A DNA stretch of 64,000 nucleotides from an uncultured Chitinophagaceae bacterium (GTDB lineage Bacteria > Bacteroidota > Bacteroidia > Chitinophagales > Chitinophagaceae), in contig CALCII010000014.1 of NCBI GenBank assembly GCA_937907395.1, positions 1 to 64,000 on the forward strand, in the 5' to 3' direction. Each line of letters begins with the position of its first letter. Within the stretch, counting starts at the first letter, position 1. The notes beneath the pieces were generated by a model, which saw only the letters and a list, made by a program, of their open reading frames with translations, did not search any database and was not told where the DNA came from. A program made the translations under genes and the position numbers. Shown here piece by piece: positions 42,464-51,211 of the stretch.

Positions 42464-43417
42464 TTACATAATTTCTTTCACTACGTTATAAATCACTTTA
42501 GTACTTCCCAATGTATAATAGTGTAACACCGGCACCCCAAATTCTTTTAATTCTTTTGACTGTTGAATCAACCATTCTGTTCCCACACGCTTACAATCTT
42601 CATCTGTTTTTGCTTTCATAATTTCCTGGTTCAACTCTGTAGGAATGTCTACATGAAATGTACGTGGAATAACAGATAATTGTTTTTTACTTGTTATGGG
42701 TTTCAGCCCGGGAATAATAGGAATATCAATCCCCATACTTCTGCACTGTTTCACAAACTCAAAGTATTTCTTATTATCGAAAAACATCTGGGTCATAATA
42801 TACTCGGCGCCTGCGTCTACTTTCTCTTTCAATCGTTGCATTTCAATTTCCATGTTGGGACATTCGAAATGTTTTTCAGGATAACCGGCAACTCCTGCAC
42901 AAAAATCAGTACGGAAACCATCACGGATATCTTCTTCCAGGTAAATGCCATGATTCAGGTTGATGGTTTGTTTCAACAAATCAATAGCGAATTTATTTCC
43001 ATCCTGATGAGGTTCAAAAACCGTTTCATTTTTGGCAGCATCACCTCTCAGTACCAGTACATTCTGAACTCCAATGAAATTAAGATCAATCAATGCATCT
43101 TCCGTTTCACGTCTTGAAAAGCCGCCACAAATCAGGTGTGGTACTGCATCCACATTGTAGTGGTTCTGTATGGCCGCACAAATACCAACCGTACCGGGGC
43201 GTTTGCGCACTTCCACTTTTTCAAACGTGCCATCGGCCTTTTTCTTAAATACATGCTCTGCCCTGTGATAAGTAACATTGATAAAAGAGGGCTTGAATTG
43301 CATCAACGGATCAAGATGGTCAAATATGGAGTTGATTGTTTTTCCTTTCAACGGAGGAAGAATTTCAAAAGACACCAATGTATCTTTCGCCTGGGCTATA
43401 TGTTCTGTAACTTTCAT
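42464..43417 (-). CDS. metF: 5,10-methylenetetrahydrofolate reductase
   Basis: A 317-residue FAD-dependent TIM-barrel enzyme that makes 5-methyl-THF for methionine synthesis. Motifs: SFEILPPLKG (about 17-26), NVTYHRAEH (about 47-55), LVLRGDAAK (about 120-128) and AEYIMTQMFFDN. The frame is open to 43507, but the conserved protein begins at MKVTEHIAQ (43417). It has its own promoter and a leader with a perfect 7-bp hairpin. No SAM riboswitch was recognised. Confidence 0.93.
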   Translation of the reverse strand: MKVTEHIAQAKDTLVSFEILPPLKGKTINSIFDHLDPLMQFKPSFINVTYHRAEHVFKKKADGTFEKVEVRKRPGTVGICAAIQNHYNVDAVPHLICGGFSRRETEDALIDLNFIGVQNVLVLRGDAAKNETVFEPHQDGNKFAIDLLKQTINLNHGIYLEEDIRDGFRTDFCAGVAGYPEKHFECPNMEIEMQRLKEKVDAGAEYIMTQMFFDNKKYFEFVKQCRSMGIDIPIIPGLKPITSKKQLSVIPRTFHVDIPTELNQEIMKAKTDEDCKRVGTEWLIQQSKELKEFGVPVLHYYTLGSTKVIYNVVKEIM

Positions 43418-43435
43418 GTGAAACCGATTGTACAA

Positions 43436-43473
43436 CAGACAGCAAACCTGTCTGAAAAATTCCTGCAAACATA
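43436..43473 (-). promoter_or_regulatory. metF promoter box and leader hairpin
   Basis: TATGTTTG (minus strand, 43473-43466) is a TAnnTTTG box. Just downstream CAGACAG and CTGTCTG (43454-43448 and 43442-43436) form a perfect 7-bp stem with a GTTTG loop, starting only a few bases after the predicted transcript start. It could be a control or stability hairpin. Confidence 0.5.
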
Positions 43474-43642
43474 CTACATCAAACCTTATAAATAAGTAGT
43501 TAGCCAAAGCTCAAACTCTTACAGTTGTTAGCTTTCAGCCACATCAACTACACAATAAGGCATCCCGATTTCACATTTCTGAAAGAAACCAAACTGGTAA
43601 TATTGCAGGGAATCAGGTATTTTCGCAACTCAATCATTCTAC

Positions 43643-44413
43643 TTGAGCTTAACCATCCATACCAAACAATTAGTAAAGCGTTACCGCAACCGCACTGTTG
43701 CCAATGAAGTGAGCATTGAAGTAAAACAGGGCGAAATTGTAGGGTTATTGGGGCCAAATGGCGCCGGTAAAACCACAACCTTTTATATGGTGGTTGGTTT
43801 TATCAAGCCGGATGAAGGCGAAGTGTTTCTGAACGATGAAAATATCACCCGCCTGCCCATGTACAAAAGGGCACAGATGGGCATTGGTTATTTACCGCAG
43901 GAAGCCAGCGTTTTCCGCAAGCTCACCGTTGAGGAAAACATTTCGGCTGTACTGGAAATGACCAACCTGTCGAAAGAAGAACAAAAAAGCAAACTCGAAG
44001 AGCTGCTTACCGAATTCCGCCTGCACCACGTTCGTAAGAATAAGGGCGATAGTTTAAGCGGAGGTGAACGCCGCCGTACAGAAATTGCCCGGGCCCTGGC
44101 AGTGGATCCTAAATTTATCTTGCTCGACGAGCCTTTTGCCGGTGTTGACCCTATTGCTGTGGAAGACATACAGGCAGTGGTAGCCCGGCTGAAGTACAAA
44201 AACATCGGCATTCTCATCACAGATCATAATGTAACCGAAACACTGTCCATTTGCGACAGAGCTTACCTGCTCATCGAAGGAAAAATTTTCAAGCACGGTA
44301 CAGCAGAAGAACTGGCAGAAGACGAACAGGTTCGCCGCTTATACCTTGGCCGCAACTTCGAGCTGAAACGTAAGGATTATCTGCACGAAGAAGCAAACAA
44401 AGCCCTCTCCTGA
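43643..44413 (+). CDS. lptB: LPS export ABC transporter ATPase LptB
   Basis: A 256-residue ATPase that powers lipopolysaccharide extraction with LptFG. Walker A GPNGAGKT (37-44), Q-loop YLPQEASVF, signature LSGGERRR, Walker [13 protein letters not shown] and the H-loop TDHNV are all present, and the length fits LptB. The start appears to be TTG at 43643. lptA/lptC/lptFG are not in the window. It is divergent from metF. Confidence 0.92.
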   Translation: MSLTIHTKQLVKRYRNRTVANEVSIEVKQGEIVGLLGPNGAGKTTTFYMVVGFIKPDEGEVFLNDENITRLPMYKRAQMGIGYLPQEASVFRKLTVEENISAVLEMTNLSKEEQKSKLEELLTEFRLHHVRKNKGDSLSGGERRRTEIARALAVDPKFILLDEPFAGVDPIAVEDIQAVVARLKYKNIGILITDHNVTETLSICDRAYLLIEGKIFKHGTAEELAEDEQVRRLYLGRNFELKRKDYLHEEANKALS

Positions 44414-44462
44414 TCCATCTCTTTTCTAAATAGTCCAAGTTTTTTTATCTTACGGGCTCAAC

Positions 44463-45986
44463 ATGAAATTGCTCAGCCCTGCCATATCACGTCTTGCCCG
44501 TCTTCGCATGTGGCGAATTGAATCGTGGATGAACAACCCCGTGGCTGCGCAGCGTGAAGTATTACAAGACCTGGTTACCACAGCACAATACACACAATTC
44601 GGACAACAGTACAAATTTGAACAGTTATTCACCGTTCGGCGGTTTAAGAATACAGTGCCCGTGCAGGAATATGATGATCTCAAACCATTCATTGAACGCA
44701 TGATTGCCGGTGAGGAAAATGTACTCTGGCCCACCCCGGTGAAATGGTTTGCCAAAAGCAGCGGCACCACCAGTGACAAAAGCAAGTTCATCCCGGTAAG
44801 TGAAGAGAGTTTAAAAGAAGGCCATTACAAAGCGGCAAAAGATGTACTCACCTTATACTATAACAATTTCCCCTCATCTGATTTGCTCACAGGAAAAGGT
44901 TTGGTGATTGGTGGCAGCCACACCGTTAACCAACTGAATGAAGAAGTGCAGTACGGCGACCTCAGTGCTGTGCTCATGCAGAATGCGCCTTTCTGGAGCA
45001 GCTGGATCAGAACACCCGAGCTGAGCATTGCACTGATGGACGAATGGGAATCCAAAATTGAAAAACTGGCGCAGAGTACCATTGTTGAAAATGTGACCTC
45101 TATTTCCGGCGTTCCTACCTGGAGCCTGGTTTTGTTCCGTCGTATACTGGAGATGACGGGCAAACAATCCATCAGTGAAGTATGGCCGCAGCTTGAAGTA
45201 TACCTGCACGGTGGTGTTTCGTTTGTTCCATACCGTGAGCAATTTGAAGCCATCATCGGAAAAAAAATCAATTACCTGGAAATGTACAACGCCAGCGAAG
45301 GTTTTTTTGCGGCACAGGATGAGCCCGATGCTGATGGCATGTTACTGTTTGTGGATCATGGCATCTTTTATGAATTCATGCCGGTGGAAGAATATGGAAA
45401 ACCATTTCCGGAAACGGTAGGACTCAACAAAGTGGTGCCGGGCAAAAACTATGCACCTATCATCAGCACCAACGGCGGCTTGTGGCGCTATATCGTAGGT
45501 GATACGGTTCAGTTCACCTCTGTAAACCCGTTCCGTGTAAAAGTAAGCGGACGATTAAAACATTTCATCAATGCTTTTGGTGAAGAGCTGATCGTTGATA
45601 ATACAGATAAAGCCATTGCGATAGCTGCACAACAAACAGGCGCTATAGTAAATGATTATACGGCAGCACCCATCTATTTTGACCATAGCAACAATGGTGC
45701 CCATGAATGGCTGATTGAATTTGAAAAGAACCCCGTTGGTTTAAATGATTTTGTATTTGAACTCGACACTGCATTAAAAATGCTCAACAGCGATTATGAA
45801 GCCAAGCGTCATAAAAACATTGCATTGAGGTTACCCTTTGTAAAACCTGTTCCTAAAGGAACCTTTCATTCCTGGTTGCAGCATAAAGGCAAATTAGGCG
45901 GACAACACAAAGTGCCCCGTTTAAGCAACGAACGGACTTATATCAACGAAATCCTGGAATTTTTGCAATCGTCCTCTCCTGCATAA
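44463..45986 (+). CDS. GH3 auxin-responsive-promoter family protein (acyl-adenylate type)
   Basis: A 507-residue bacterial relative of plant GH3 acyl-acid amido synthetases (ANL adenylating superfamily). The P-loop-like motif is FAKSSGTTSDKSKFIPV (about 98-114), with YNASEGFFA (about 276-284) as the nucleotide motif and the hinge-region VSGRLKHFINAFGEEL. Plant enzymes conjugate acids to amino acids; the bacterial substrate is unknown. It lies 49 nt after lptB and may be co-transcribed. Confidence 0.85.
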   Translation: MKLLSPAISRLARLRMWRIESWMNNPVAAQREVLQDLVTTAQYTQFGQQYKFEQLFTVRRFKNTVPVQEYDDLKPFIERMIAGEENVLWPTPVKWFAKSSGTTSDKSKFIPVSEESLKEGHYKAAKDVLTLYYNNFPSSDLLTGKGLVIGGSHTVNQLNEEVQYGDLSAVLMQNAPFWSSWIRTPELSIALMDEWESKIEKLAQSTIVENVTSISGVPTWSLVLFRRILEMTGKQSISEVWPQLEVYLHGGVSFVPYREQFEAIIGKKINYLEMYNASEGFFAAQDEPDADGMLLFVDHGIFYEFMPVEEYGKPFPETVGLNKVVPGKNYAPIISTNGGLWRYIVGDTVQFTSVNPFRVKVSGRLKHFINAFGEELIVDNTDKAIAIAAQQTGAIVNDYTAAPIYFDHSNNGAHEWLIEFEKNPVGLNDFVFELDTALKMLNSDYEAKRHKNIALRLPFVKPVPKGTFHSWLQHKGKLGGQHKVPRLSNERTYINEILEFLQSSSPA

Positions 45987-46074
45987 AAGGTAATCTCAAT
46001 CATTTCTGTACTTGTGGCCTTCCACCAACTGAAACAAGAAAAGCTTTACTTTGCAACAACTCAATCATTGAAAT

Positions 46075-46830
46075 ATGAAACTTCTTGAAGGAAAAGTGGC
46101 CATCGTTACCGGCGCCGCCCGTGGAATTGGCGAAGCCGTTGCCATCAAATTTGCAGAACATGGAGCCCATGTTGCTTTCACTTTTGTAAGCGACAGCAGT
46201 AAAGAAAGAGCTGCAGCACTGGAACAAAAACTCACCGGCATGGGTGTAAAAGCAAAAGCATATCAAAGTAATGCCGGCGATTTTGCTGCCTGCGAAGCTT
46301 TTGTAAACGACGTACTCAAAGAATTTGGAACCGTTGATATTTGCGTTAACAATGCAGGAATTTCAAAAGACAATTTGTTGTTGCGCATGAGTCCGGAACA
46401 ATGGAATGATGTAATCAGTGTGAATCTCAACTCTGTGTTTTACATGACCAAACAAATCATTCGCCCCATGATGAAAGCCAAAAGCGGAAGCATCATTAAC
46501 ATGAGTTCTGTTATTGGTGAAATGGGCAATGCAGGCCAAAGCAGTTATGCCGCCAGCAAAGCAGGTGTGATTGGTTTTACAAAAAGTGTGGCCAAAGAAC
46601 TGGGCAGCCGCAATATCCGCTGCAATGCCATTGCACCCGGTTTTGTGGAAACAGATATGACCAGCTACCTGAAAGAAGGCGAAGCAGCTGATAAATACAA
46701 AGCCGGAATTCCATTAGGACGATTTGCCAGCGCAGAGGATATTGCCAATGTTACTCTTTTCCTGGCCAGCGATCTCAGCAGCTATGTCACCGGTCAAACG
46801 ATCAGTGCTTGTGGAGGATTAAATATTTAA
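46075..46830 (+). CDS. fabG: 3-oxoacyl-ACP reductase FabG-like (SDR)
   Basis: A 251-residue classical short-chain dehydrogenase. NADP-binding TGAARGIGEA (12-21), NNAG (92-95), and the catalytic triad Ser145, Tyr158 and Lys162 (SSVIGEM, SYAASKAG). It matches FabG over its full length and probably reduces 3-ketoacyl-ACP in fatty acid synthesis. It stands alone here rather than in a fab cluster, so another SDR role is possible. It is followed by a strong terminator. Confidence 0.88.
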   Translation: MKLLEGKVAIVTGAARGIGEAVAIKFAEHGAHVAFTFVSDSSKERAAALEQKLTGMGVKAKAYQSNAGDFAACEAFVNDVLKEFGTVDICVNNAGISKDNLLLRMSPEQWNDVISVNLNSVFYMTKQIIRPMMKAKSGSIINMSSVIGEMGNAGQSSYAASKAGVIGFTKSVAKELGSRNIRCNAIAPGFVETDMTSYLKEGEAADKYKAGIPLGRFASAEDIANVTLFLASDLSSYVTGQTISACGGLNI

Positions 46831-46857
46831 TAATCAATACATTTTATGTTTAAAACA

Positions 46858-46890
46858 ATGATAAGGGAGCGATCCTTTATCATTTTTTTT
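46858..46890 (+). terminator. Intrinsic terminator after fabG
   Basis: ATGATAAGGG (46858-46867) pairs with CCTTTATCAT (46874-46883, one G-U), followed by eight T. Confidence 0.9.
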
Positions 46891-46913
46891 ACATTTACTA
46901 TTCCCGATAGCTA

Positions 46914-46921
46914 TATTTTTG
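46914..46921 (+). promoter_or_regulatory. Promoter box before the small gene ahead of SulP
   Basis: TATTTTTG matches TAnnTTTG and ends 6 nt before the ATG at 46928, giving a leaderless or near-leaderless mRNA. No clear -33 box. Confidence 0.4.
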
Positions 46922-46927
46922 TGTCCC

Positions 46928-47224
46928 ATGAAATTGAAACTGATTAGCATATTCCTGTCGCTTGTGTTAAGCATTCAGTTGCTGCCTGTAACACAAATCG
47001 GATCTATGCTTTACCAGAATCAATTAACAGAAGAATTGGCTCACAGTGATACAAAAACTCCCGTACTCAATTTATCCGAAGAACTTCACAAACATTTTAC
47101 GTATCACGATCAGCAAGACATGCTTCTCAGCAGTAAAAAACTCATCTCCACATGGCTTCATTATTCAGAAAGACTGATGTCTCGTCTTTCTGATGATGTG
47201 CAAACACAGCCTCCCGATTGTTGA
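46928..47224 (+). CDS. Small exported or membrane protein ahead of the SulP gene
   Basis: A 98-residue protein with one hydrophobic N-terminal segment (MKLKLISIFLSLVLSIQLLPV) that could be a signal peptide or anchor, followed by a polar helical region rich in His, Ser, Leu and Gln, ending in PPDC. I do not recognise the family. It begins just after a TATTTTTG box and is 42 nt before the SulP gene, so it may be the first gene of the bicarbonate operon. Its role is unknown. Confidence 0.6.
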   Translation: MKLKLISIFLSLVLSIQLLPVTQIGSMLYQNQLTEELAHSDTKTPVLNLSEELHKHFTYHDQQDMLLSSKKLISTWLHYSERLMSRLSDDVQTQPPDC

Positions 47225-47266
47225 TTGAATTAAAAGACTCTTTTTTCAATCCCTAAAAACAATTGC

Positions 47267-48832
47267 ATGAATAAGCTATTTAAGACTGTTGCTGCAGATA
47301 TACCTGCGGCGATAGTTGTGTTTCTTGTGGCACTTCCGTTGTGCCTTGGCGTAGCCGTGGCTTCAGATGCCTTACCTGTTACCGGAATTATTGCCGGTAT
47401 TGTAGGTGGTATTGTAACCGGCATTATGAGTAAATCACATTTAAGTGTGAGCGGTCCGGCTGCTGGCCTCACAGCCATTGTTGCAGGAGCACTTGGCAAA
47501 CTTCCTTCTTATGAAATTTTTCTACTGAGTGTTGTGCTTGCCGGTGTTTTCCAGGTATTTCTTGGCTTTGCAAAAGCAGGTACCATTGGAGACTTCATTC
47601 CTAACTCTGTCATCAAAGGAATGCTGGCAGCCATTGGTATCATTCTCATTTTAAAACAAATCCCGCATTTTCTTGGATACGATCGCACACCGGAAGGCAT
47701 TGAATCCTTCATTCAACCTGATAAAAAAAATACTTACTCCGAAATTTTTGCGGCGATACAAAGCCCCACTGCCGGTGCCTTATTTATAGGCATTGTGTCT
47801 ATGTGCATCCTACTTGTTTATGAAATGAGGTGGATGAAAAAGCAAAAAATATTTCAGTTCATACCAGGGCCATTGATAGTGGTTATTGCAGGTATACTCA
47901 TCAATAACTATTTCCAGTTATCCAGCCCTGATCTTGCCGTAAAAAACGACCATCTTGTAAGCATCCCCATATCAGATTCAGTTGGTTCTTTTTTCAGCAG
48001 TCTGCCCTTTCCCGACCTGAGAGGATTAACCAATGCCGATATGTGGACCACAGCTGTTACACTCGCCATTGTTGCCAGTCTTGAATCGCTGTTAAGTATT
48101 GAAGCAATTGACAAACTGGATCCTGAAAAAAGAATCACGCCAACCAATATGGAATTAAAAGCACAGGGGGCAGGAAATATTGTTGCAGGATTGTTGGGTG
48201 GTTTGCCGGTGACCAGTGTGATTGTAAGAAGCTCGGCTAATGTGAATGCCGGAGCCAAGTCTAAACTCAGTACCATTTTTCATGGGGTGTTGCTTACGGT
48301 TAGTGTATTATTTTTCCCTCATGTACTAAATATGATTCCTTTATCGGCACTCGCTGCCATTCTTTTATTTACAGGTTACAAACTGGCAAAGGTTTCGTTG
48401 TTTAAAGAAATGTATCAGAAAGGATGGGACCAGTTTCTGCCGTTTGCGATTACAGTTATTGCAATTATTCAGACAGATTTGCTCAAAGGAATTATTGTGG
48501 GACTATTTATAGGATTATTTTTCGTAATTCGTAGTAACTTTAAAACCGCAGTGTTTGTAATGAAAGATGAGCATCGGTATCTCATCCGTTTCCGGAAAGA
48601 AGTATCTTTTTTAAACAAAGCACTGGTTAAATCAACCCTGGAACAAATACCCGATGATACGGCAGTATTGATCGATGCAACGAAATCGGAATTTATAGAT
48701 AAAGACATTGTAGAAATCATGAATGACTTCATTGTGAACGCCAAGATTAGGGGCATTCGTGTTTATATAAAACGACAAAGCGGCGAGTCAAAAACATTTT
48801 TTAACGATATCAACAACGCTATCATTCAATAA
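47267..48832 (+). CDS. SulP-family anion transporter, possible bicarbonate transporter
   Basis: A 521-residue transporter with about 12 hydrophobic segments and a degenerate C-terminal STAS domain (about 430-521; DTAVLIDATKSEFIDKDIVE). The N-terminal DIPAAIVVFLVALPLCLGVAVAS-type segment is typical of SulP (split over residues 10-32). Families carry sulfate, bicarbonate or dicarboxylates. A carbonic anhydrase gene starts 11 nt downstream, which points to bicarbonate; this is contextual inference. Confidence 0.88.
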   Translation: MNKLFKTVAADIPAAIVVFLVALPLCLGVAVASDALPVTGIIAGIVGGIVTGIMSKSHLSVSGPAAGLTAIVAGALGKLPSYEIFLLSVVLAGVFQVFLGFAKAGTIGDFIPNSVIKGMLAAIGIILILKQIPHFLGYDRTPEGIESFIQPDKKNTYSEIFAAIQSPTAGALFIGIVSMCILLVYEMRWMKKQKIFQFIPGPLIVVIAGILINNYFQLSSPDLAVKNDHLVSIPISDSVGSFFSSLPFPDLRGLTNADMWTTAVTLAIVASLESLLSIEAIDKLDPEKRITPTNMELKAQGAGNIVAGLLGGLPVTSVIVRSSANVNAGAKSKLSTIFHGVLLTVSVLFFPHVLNMIPLSALAAILLFTGYKLAKVSLFKEMYQKGWDQFLPFAITVIAIIQTDLLKGIIVGLFIGLFFVIRSNFKTAVFVMKDEHRYLIRFRKEVSFLNKALVKSTLEQIPDDTAVLIDATKSEFIDKDIVEIMNDFIVNAKIRGIRVYIKRQSGESKTFFNDINNAIIQ

Positions 48833-48843
48833 AAAATTATTAT

Positions 48844-49476
48844 ATGAAATCATTTGAAAAATTATTACTGGAAAATAAAGCCTGGGCCCGTGAACAGGTA
48901 CAGAGCGATCCCGAATATTTCAAGAGACTTGAAAAAATTCAAACACCTGAATTTTTATGGATTGGCTGCAGCGACAGCCGTGTTCCTGCTAATGAAATTA
49001 CCGGTACGGCACCCGGCGAAATTTTTGTACACCGTAATATCGCAAACATGGTGGTACATACTGATCTTAACCTGCTTAGTGTATTGGATTTTGCTGTGAG
49101 CCATTTAAAAGTAAAGCACATTATAGTGTGCGGCCATTACGGTTGTGGTGGCGTGAAAGCAGCCATGACACATCATAACATGGGCATTATCAATAAATGG
49201 TTGCGCAACATAAAAGATGTGTATCGTTTTCACGAAGAAGAGATTATTGCAATCAAAGACGAAGAGCAACGTGTAAACCGCATGGTTGAGTTGAATGTAC
49301 AGGAGCAGGTAATTAATCTTGCTAAAACCTCTATCATTCAGAAAGCATGGAAATACGACCAACGGCCACATATTCATGGATGGGTATATGGCCTTTCCAA
49401 TGGGTTATTAAAGCCAATTTTTGATATGGCGCCGGGAACTCACCTGGAACATATCTATGAATACGATGATCTTTAA
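48844..49476 (+). CDS. Beta-class carbonic anhydrase
   Basis: A 210-residue zinc enzyme that interconverts CO2 and bicarbonate. Zinc ligands are Cys42 (GCSDSRVPANE, with the Asp44-Arg46 dyad), His98 and Cys101 (CGHYGCGG). Length and motifs match the beta class. It is co-transcribed with the SulP gene (11 nt gap), so imported bicarbonate and CO2 are probably equilibrated at the membrane. Confidence 0.95.
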   Translation: MKSFEKLLLENKAWAREQVQSDPEYFKRLEKIQTPEFLWIGCSDSRVPANEITGTAPGEIFVHRNIANMVVHTDLNLLSVLDFAVSHLKVKHIIVCGHYGCGGVKAAMTHHNMGIINKWLRNIKDVYRFHEEEIIAIKDEEQRVNRMVELNVQEQVINLAKTSIIQKAWKYDQRPHIHGWVYGLSNGLLKPIFDMAPGTHLEHIYEYDDL

Positions 49477-49482
49477 AAATAA

Positions 49483-49503
49483 GCGGCGGCCATTGGCCGC
49501 CGC
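49483..49503 (-). terminator. GC-rich hairpin between carbonic anhydrase and sbtA-like genes
   Basis: GCGGCGGCC, a 3-nt loop and GGCCGCCGC. On the minus strand it is followed by TTATTTTT, so it suits the sbtA-like gene better; on the plus strand the T-run is weak. Confidence 0.7.
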
Positions 49504-49519
49504 AACTATTTAATAGGCA

Positions 49520-50482
49520 TCAGAACTGATGAACAAGCCACCAGTACAAAGGAATGCCAATAGTAATATTAAAAGGGAACGTAATCCCCAGCGCCATAGG
49601 AATATATAAACCCGGATCCGATTTGGGAGCTGCCAGCCTCATAGCAGCAGGTACTGCAATATAGGAAGCACTTGCAGCAAGAATGGCCACTAAAAACCTG
49701 TTGCCGGGTTCAATAGAAAACATAGAAGTTATTGCAATTGCCAATACGCCATTTAACGGAGGAATGATTAAACCAAACAAAGTAACAAACCATCCATAGC
49801 TCCGGAATGCTTTAAACCGTTTGGCGGCCACCATTCCCATCTCCAGTAAAAACACCGCCAGGAATCCTTTAAAAATATCTGAAGTAAAGGGCTTGATTCC
49901 TTCGGCCTGTTTGGAATCGGTTACAATACCAATGATCAGGCTACCCATAATCATCAATACACTTCCATTCGTTAACGCATCATGAACAATATACCGAAGC
50001 CGGTGTTGCTGATCTTTTTGTTCATCAAATTTTCTGATGAGCATCACACCAATAATAATGGCAGGAGCTTCCATCAACGCCATCGCTGCTACCATGTGTC
50101 CGCCATAATGCACTTGTTCTGCTTCCAGGAAAGATGAGGCCGATACAAACGTAACTGCACTTACACTACCGTAGGCCGCAGCCACAGCACCCGCATCATA
50201 CACATTTAATTTTCGCTTGAGAATAAAAAATGAATACAGCGGTACTAATGAAGCAAGAAATAAAGCAATGAGTAATGTGATAATGACTTCTTTTGTGAAA
50301 CCACCATGAGCCAGTTCCTGTCCGCCTTTAAACCCAATCGAAAACAACAAATACAATGAAATGAATTTTACGGACTGCTGAGGAATCTCCAGATCACTTT
50401 TAACAAGAGAGGCAATCACTCCCAACAGAAAAAACAATAAGGTTGGGTTCGTGATATTACTGAGAAGTATATCCGTATTCAT
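49520..50482 (-). CDS. SbtA-like sodium-dependent bicarbonate transporter
   Basis: A 320-residue membrane protein of the SbtA/DUF897 family with about ten hydrophobic segments in two inverted halves (FKGGQELAHGGF, AAYGSVSAVTFVSA, LAASASYIAVPAAMRLA, ITFPFNITIGIPLYW). Cyanobacterial SbtA takes up bicarbonate with sodium. The frame is open to 50500; MNTDILLSN (50482) is preferred. No SbtB regulator gene is adjacent. It converges on the SulP-carbonic anhydrase pair, so the three form a bicarbonate locus. Confidence 0.88.
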   Translation of the reverse strand: MNTDILLSNITNPTLLFFLLGVIASLVKSDLEIPQQSVKFISLYLLFSIGFKGGQELAHGGFTKEVIITLLIALFLASLVPLYSFFILKRKLNVYDAGAVAAAYGSVSAVTFVSASSFLEAEQVHYGGHMVAAMALMEAPAIIIGVMLIRKFDEQKDQQHRLRYIVHDALTNGSVLMIMGSLIIGIVTDSKQAEGIKPFTSDIFKGFLAVFLLEMGMVAAKRFKAFRSYGWFVTLFGLIIPPLNGVLAIAITSMFSIEPGNRFLVAILAASASYIAVPAAMRLAAPKSDPGLYIPMALGITFPFNITIGIPLYWWLVHQF

Positions 50483-50521
50483 AAAGAGAGTTAAGTACAC
50501 AAAAATAAAAAGAAAATCAAA

Positions 50522-51160
50522 TCACACTTCAATCCTGATTTTACGCTTACAGATGTAAGCATGCCATAAAATCATAGAAGCAATGGTTCTGTATGGCCGC
50601 CATGGTTCGGCAATCGCAAGTAATTCTTCTTTGCTGATATGATGCGGCAATTGTTTCACTTCTTTCATACTGTTGACCAATGCAATATCGCCCAATGGGA
50701 ATAAATCCGTTCGTTGTAACGCATGCATCAGGTAAACATCTACGGTCCAGTTTCCAATTCCTTTTATGGCAATCAATTGCTCCCGCACTTCATCATCTTT
50801 CATGTTCGGGAATTTCTTCCATTGAATTTGCTTTGATAAAAAGGCTGATGCAAGCTCTTTTGCATATACCTGTTTCTGTCTTGTAAAATAACAAGCTCGC
50901 AATTCTTCATTACTCATCGCCAGAATTTTAGATGGAGTAACTGTGCCGATTGCTTCTTTCAGTTTTTTATATGCAGCAAAGGCTGCCGCTAATGAAACCT
51001 GTTGTTCTAATATAGTTAAGATGAGCGTTTCAAACCCCTGCTTTCTTGTCCACATGGGTGGATACCCGTATGTTTTAATGACCTGTTTCAACTCTTTATC
51101 TTTCTTTGAAAGCAGGTTACAATATGAAGTAAAATTATCCGATGAAAAAGTTTGAATCAT
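50522..51160 (-). CDS. Second AlkA-type DNA-3-methyladenine glycosylase (HhH-GPD)
   Basis: A 212-residue base-excision repair protein. The helix-hairpin-helix IKGIGNWTVDVYLM (about 134-147) is followed by the catalytic Asp in FPLGDIALVN (about 155-164). It shares the overall plan but little identity with the glycosylase at 29652-30251, so the two are old paralogues or separate subfamilies. The upstream neighbour, a paa gene, is unrelated in function. Confidence 0.88.
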   Translation of the reverse strand: MIQTFSSDNFTSYCNLLSKKDKELKQVIKTYGYPPMWTRKQGFETLILTILEQQVSLAAAFAAYKKLKEAIGTVTPSKILAMSNEELRACYFTRQKQVYAKELASAFLSKQIQWKKFPNMKDDEVREQLIAIKGIGNWTVDVYLMHALQRTDLFPLGDIALVNSMKEVKQLPHHISKEELLAIAEPWRPYRTIASMILWHAYICKRKIRIEV

Positions 51161-51182
51161 GCAGATGGTATATAACGCAACA

Positions 51183-51204
51183 ACGGACAGAAAGTTCTGC
51201 CCGT
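51183..51204 (-). terminator. Hairpin after the enoyl-CoA hydratase gene
   Basis: ACGG and CCGT ends with an inner CAGA/TCTG stem (one G-U on the minus strand) directly after the stop at 51212. The T-run is weak, so termination is uncertain. Confidence 0.45.
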
Positions 51205-51211
51205 TTTCAAT

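Noticed and set aside
43418..43500. SAM riboswitch before metF
   Set aside because: Only one short perfect hairpin is visible; there is no multi-helix core or terminator that would fit a known SAM riboswitch.
42464..43507. metF start at 43507 as the full open frame would allow
   Set aside because: The extra 30 residues match no MetF N-terminus and would cover the promoter box and leader hairpin.
29652..51160. The two AlkA-type glycosylases as a recent duplication
   Set aside because: They share motifs but differ throughout, so they are old paralogues or separate subfamilies.
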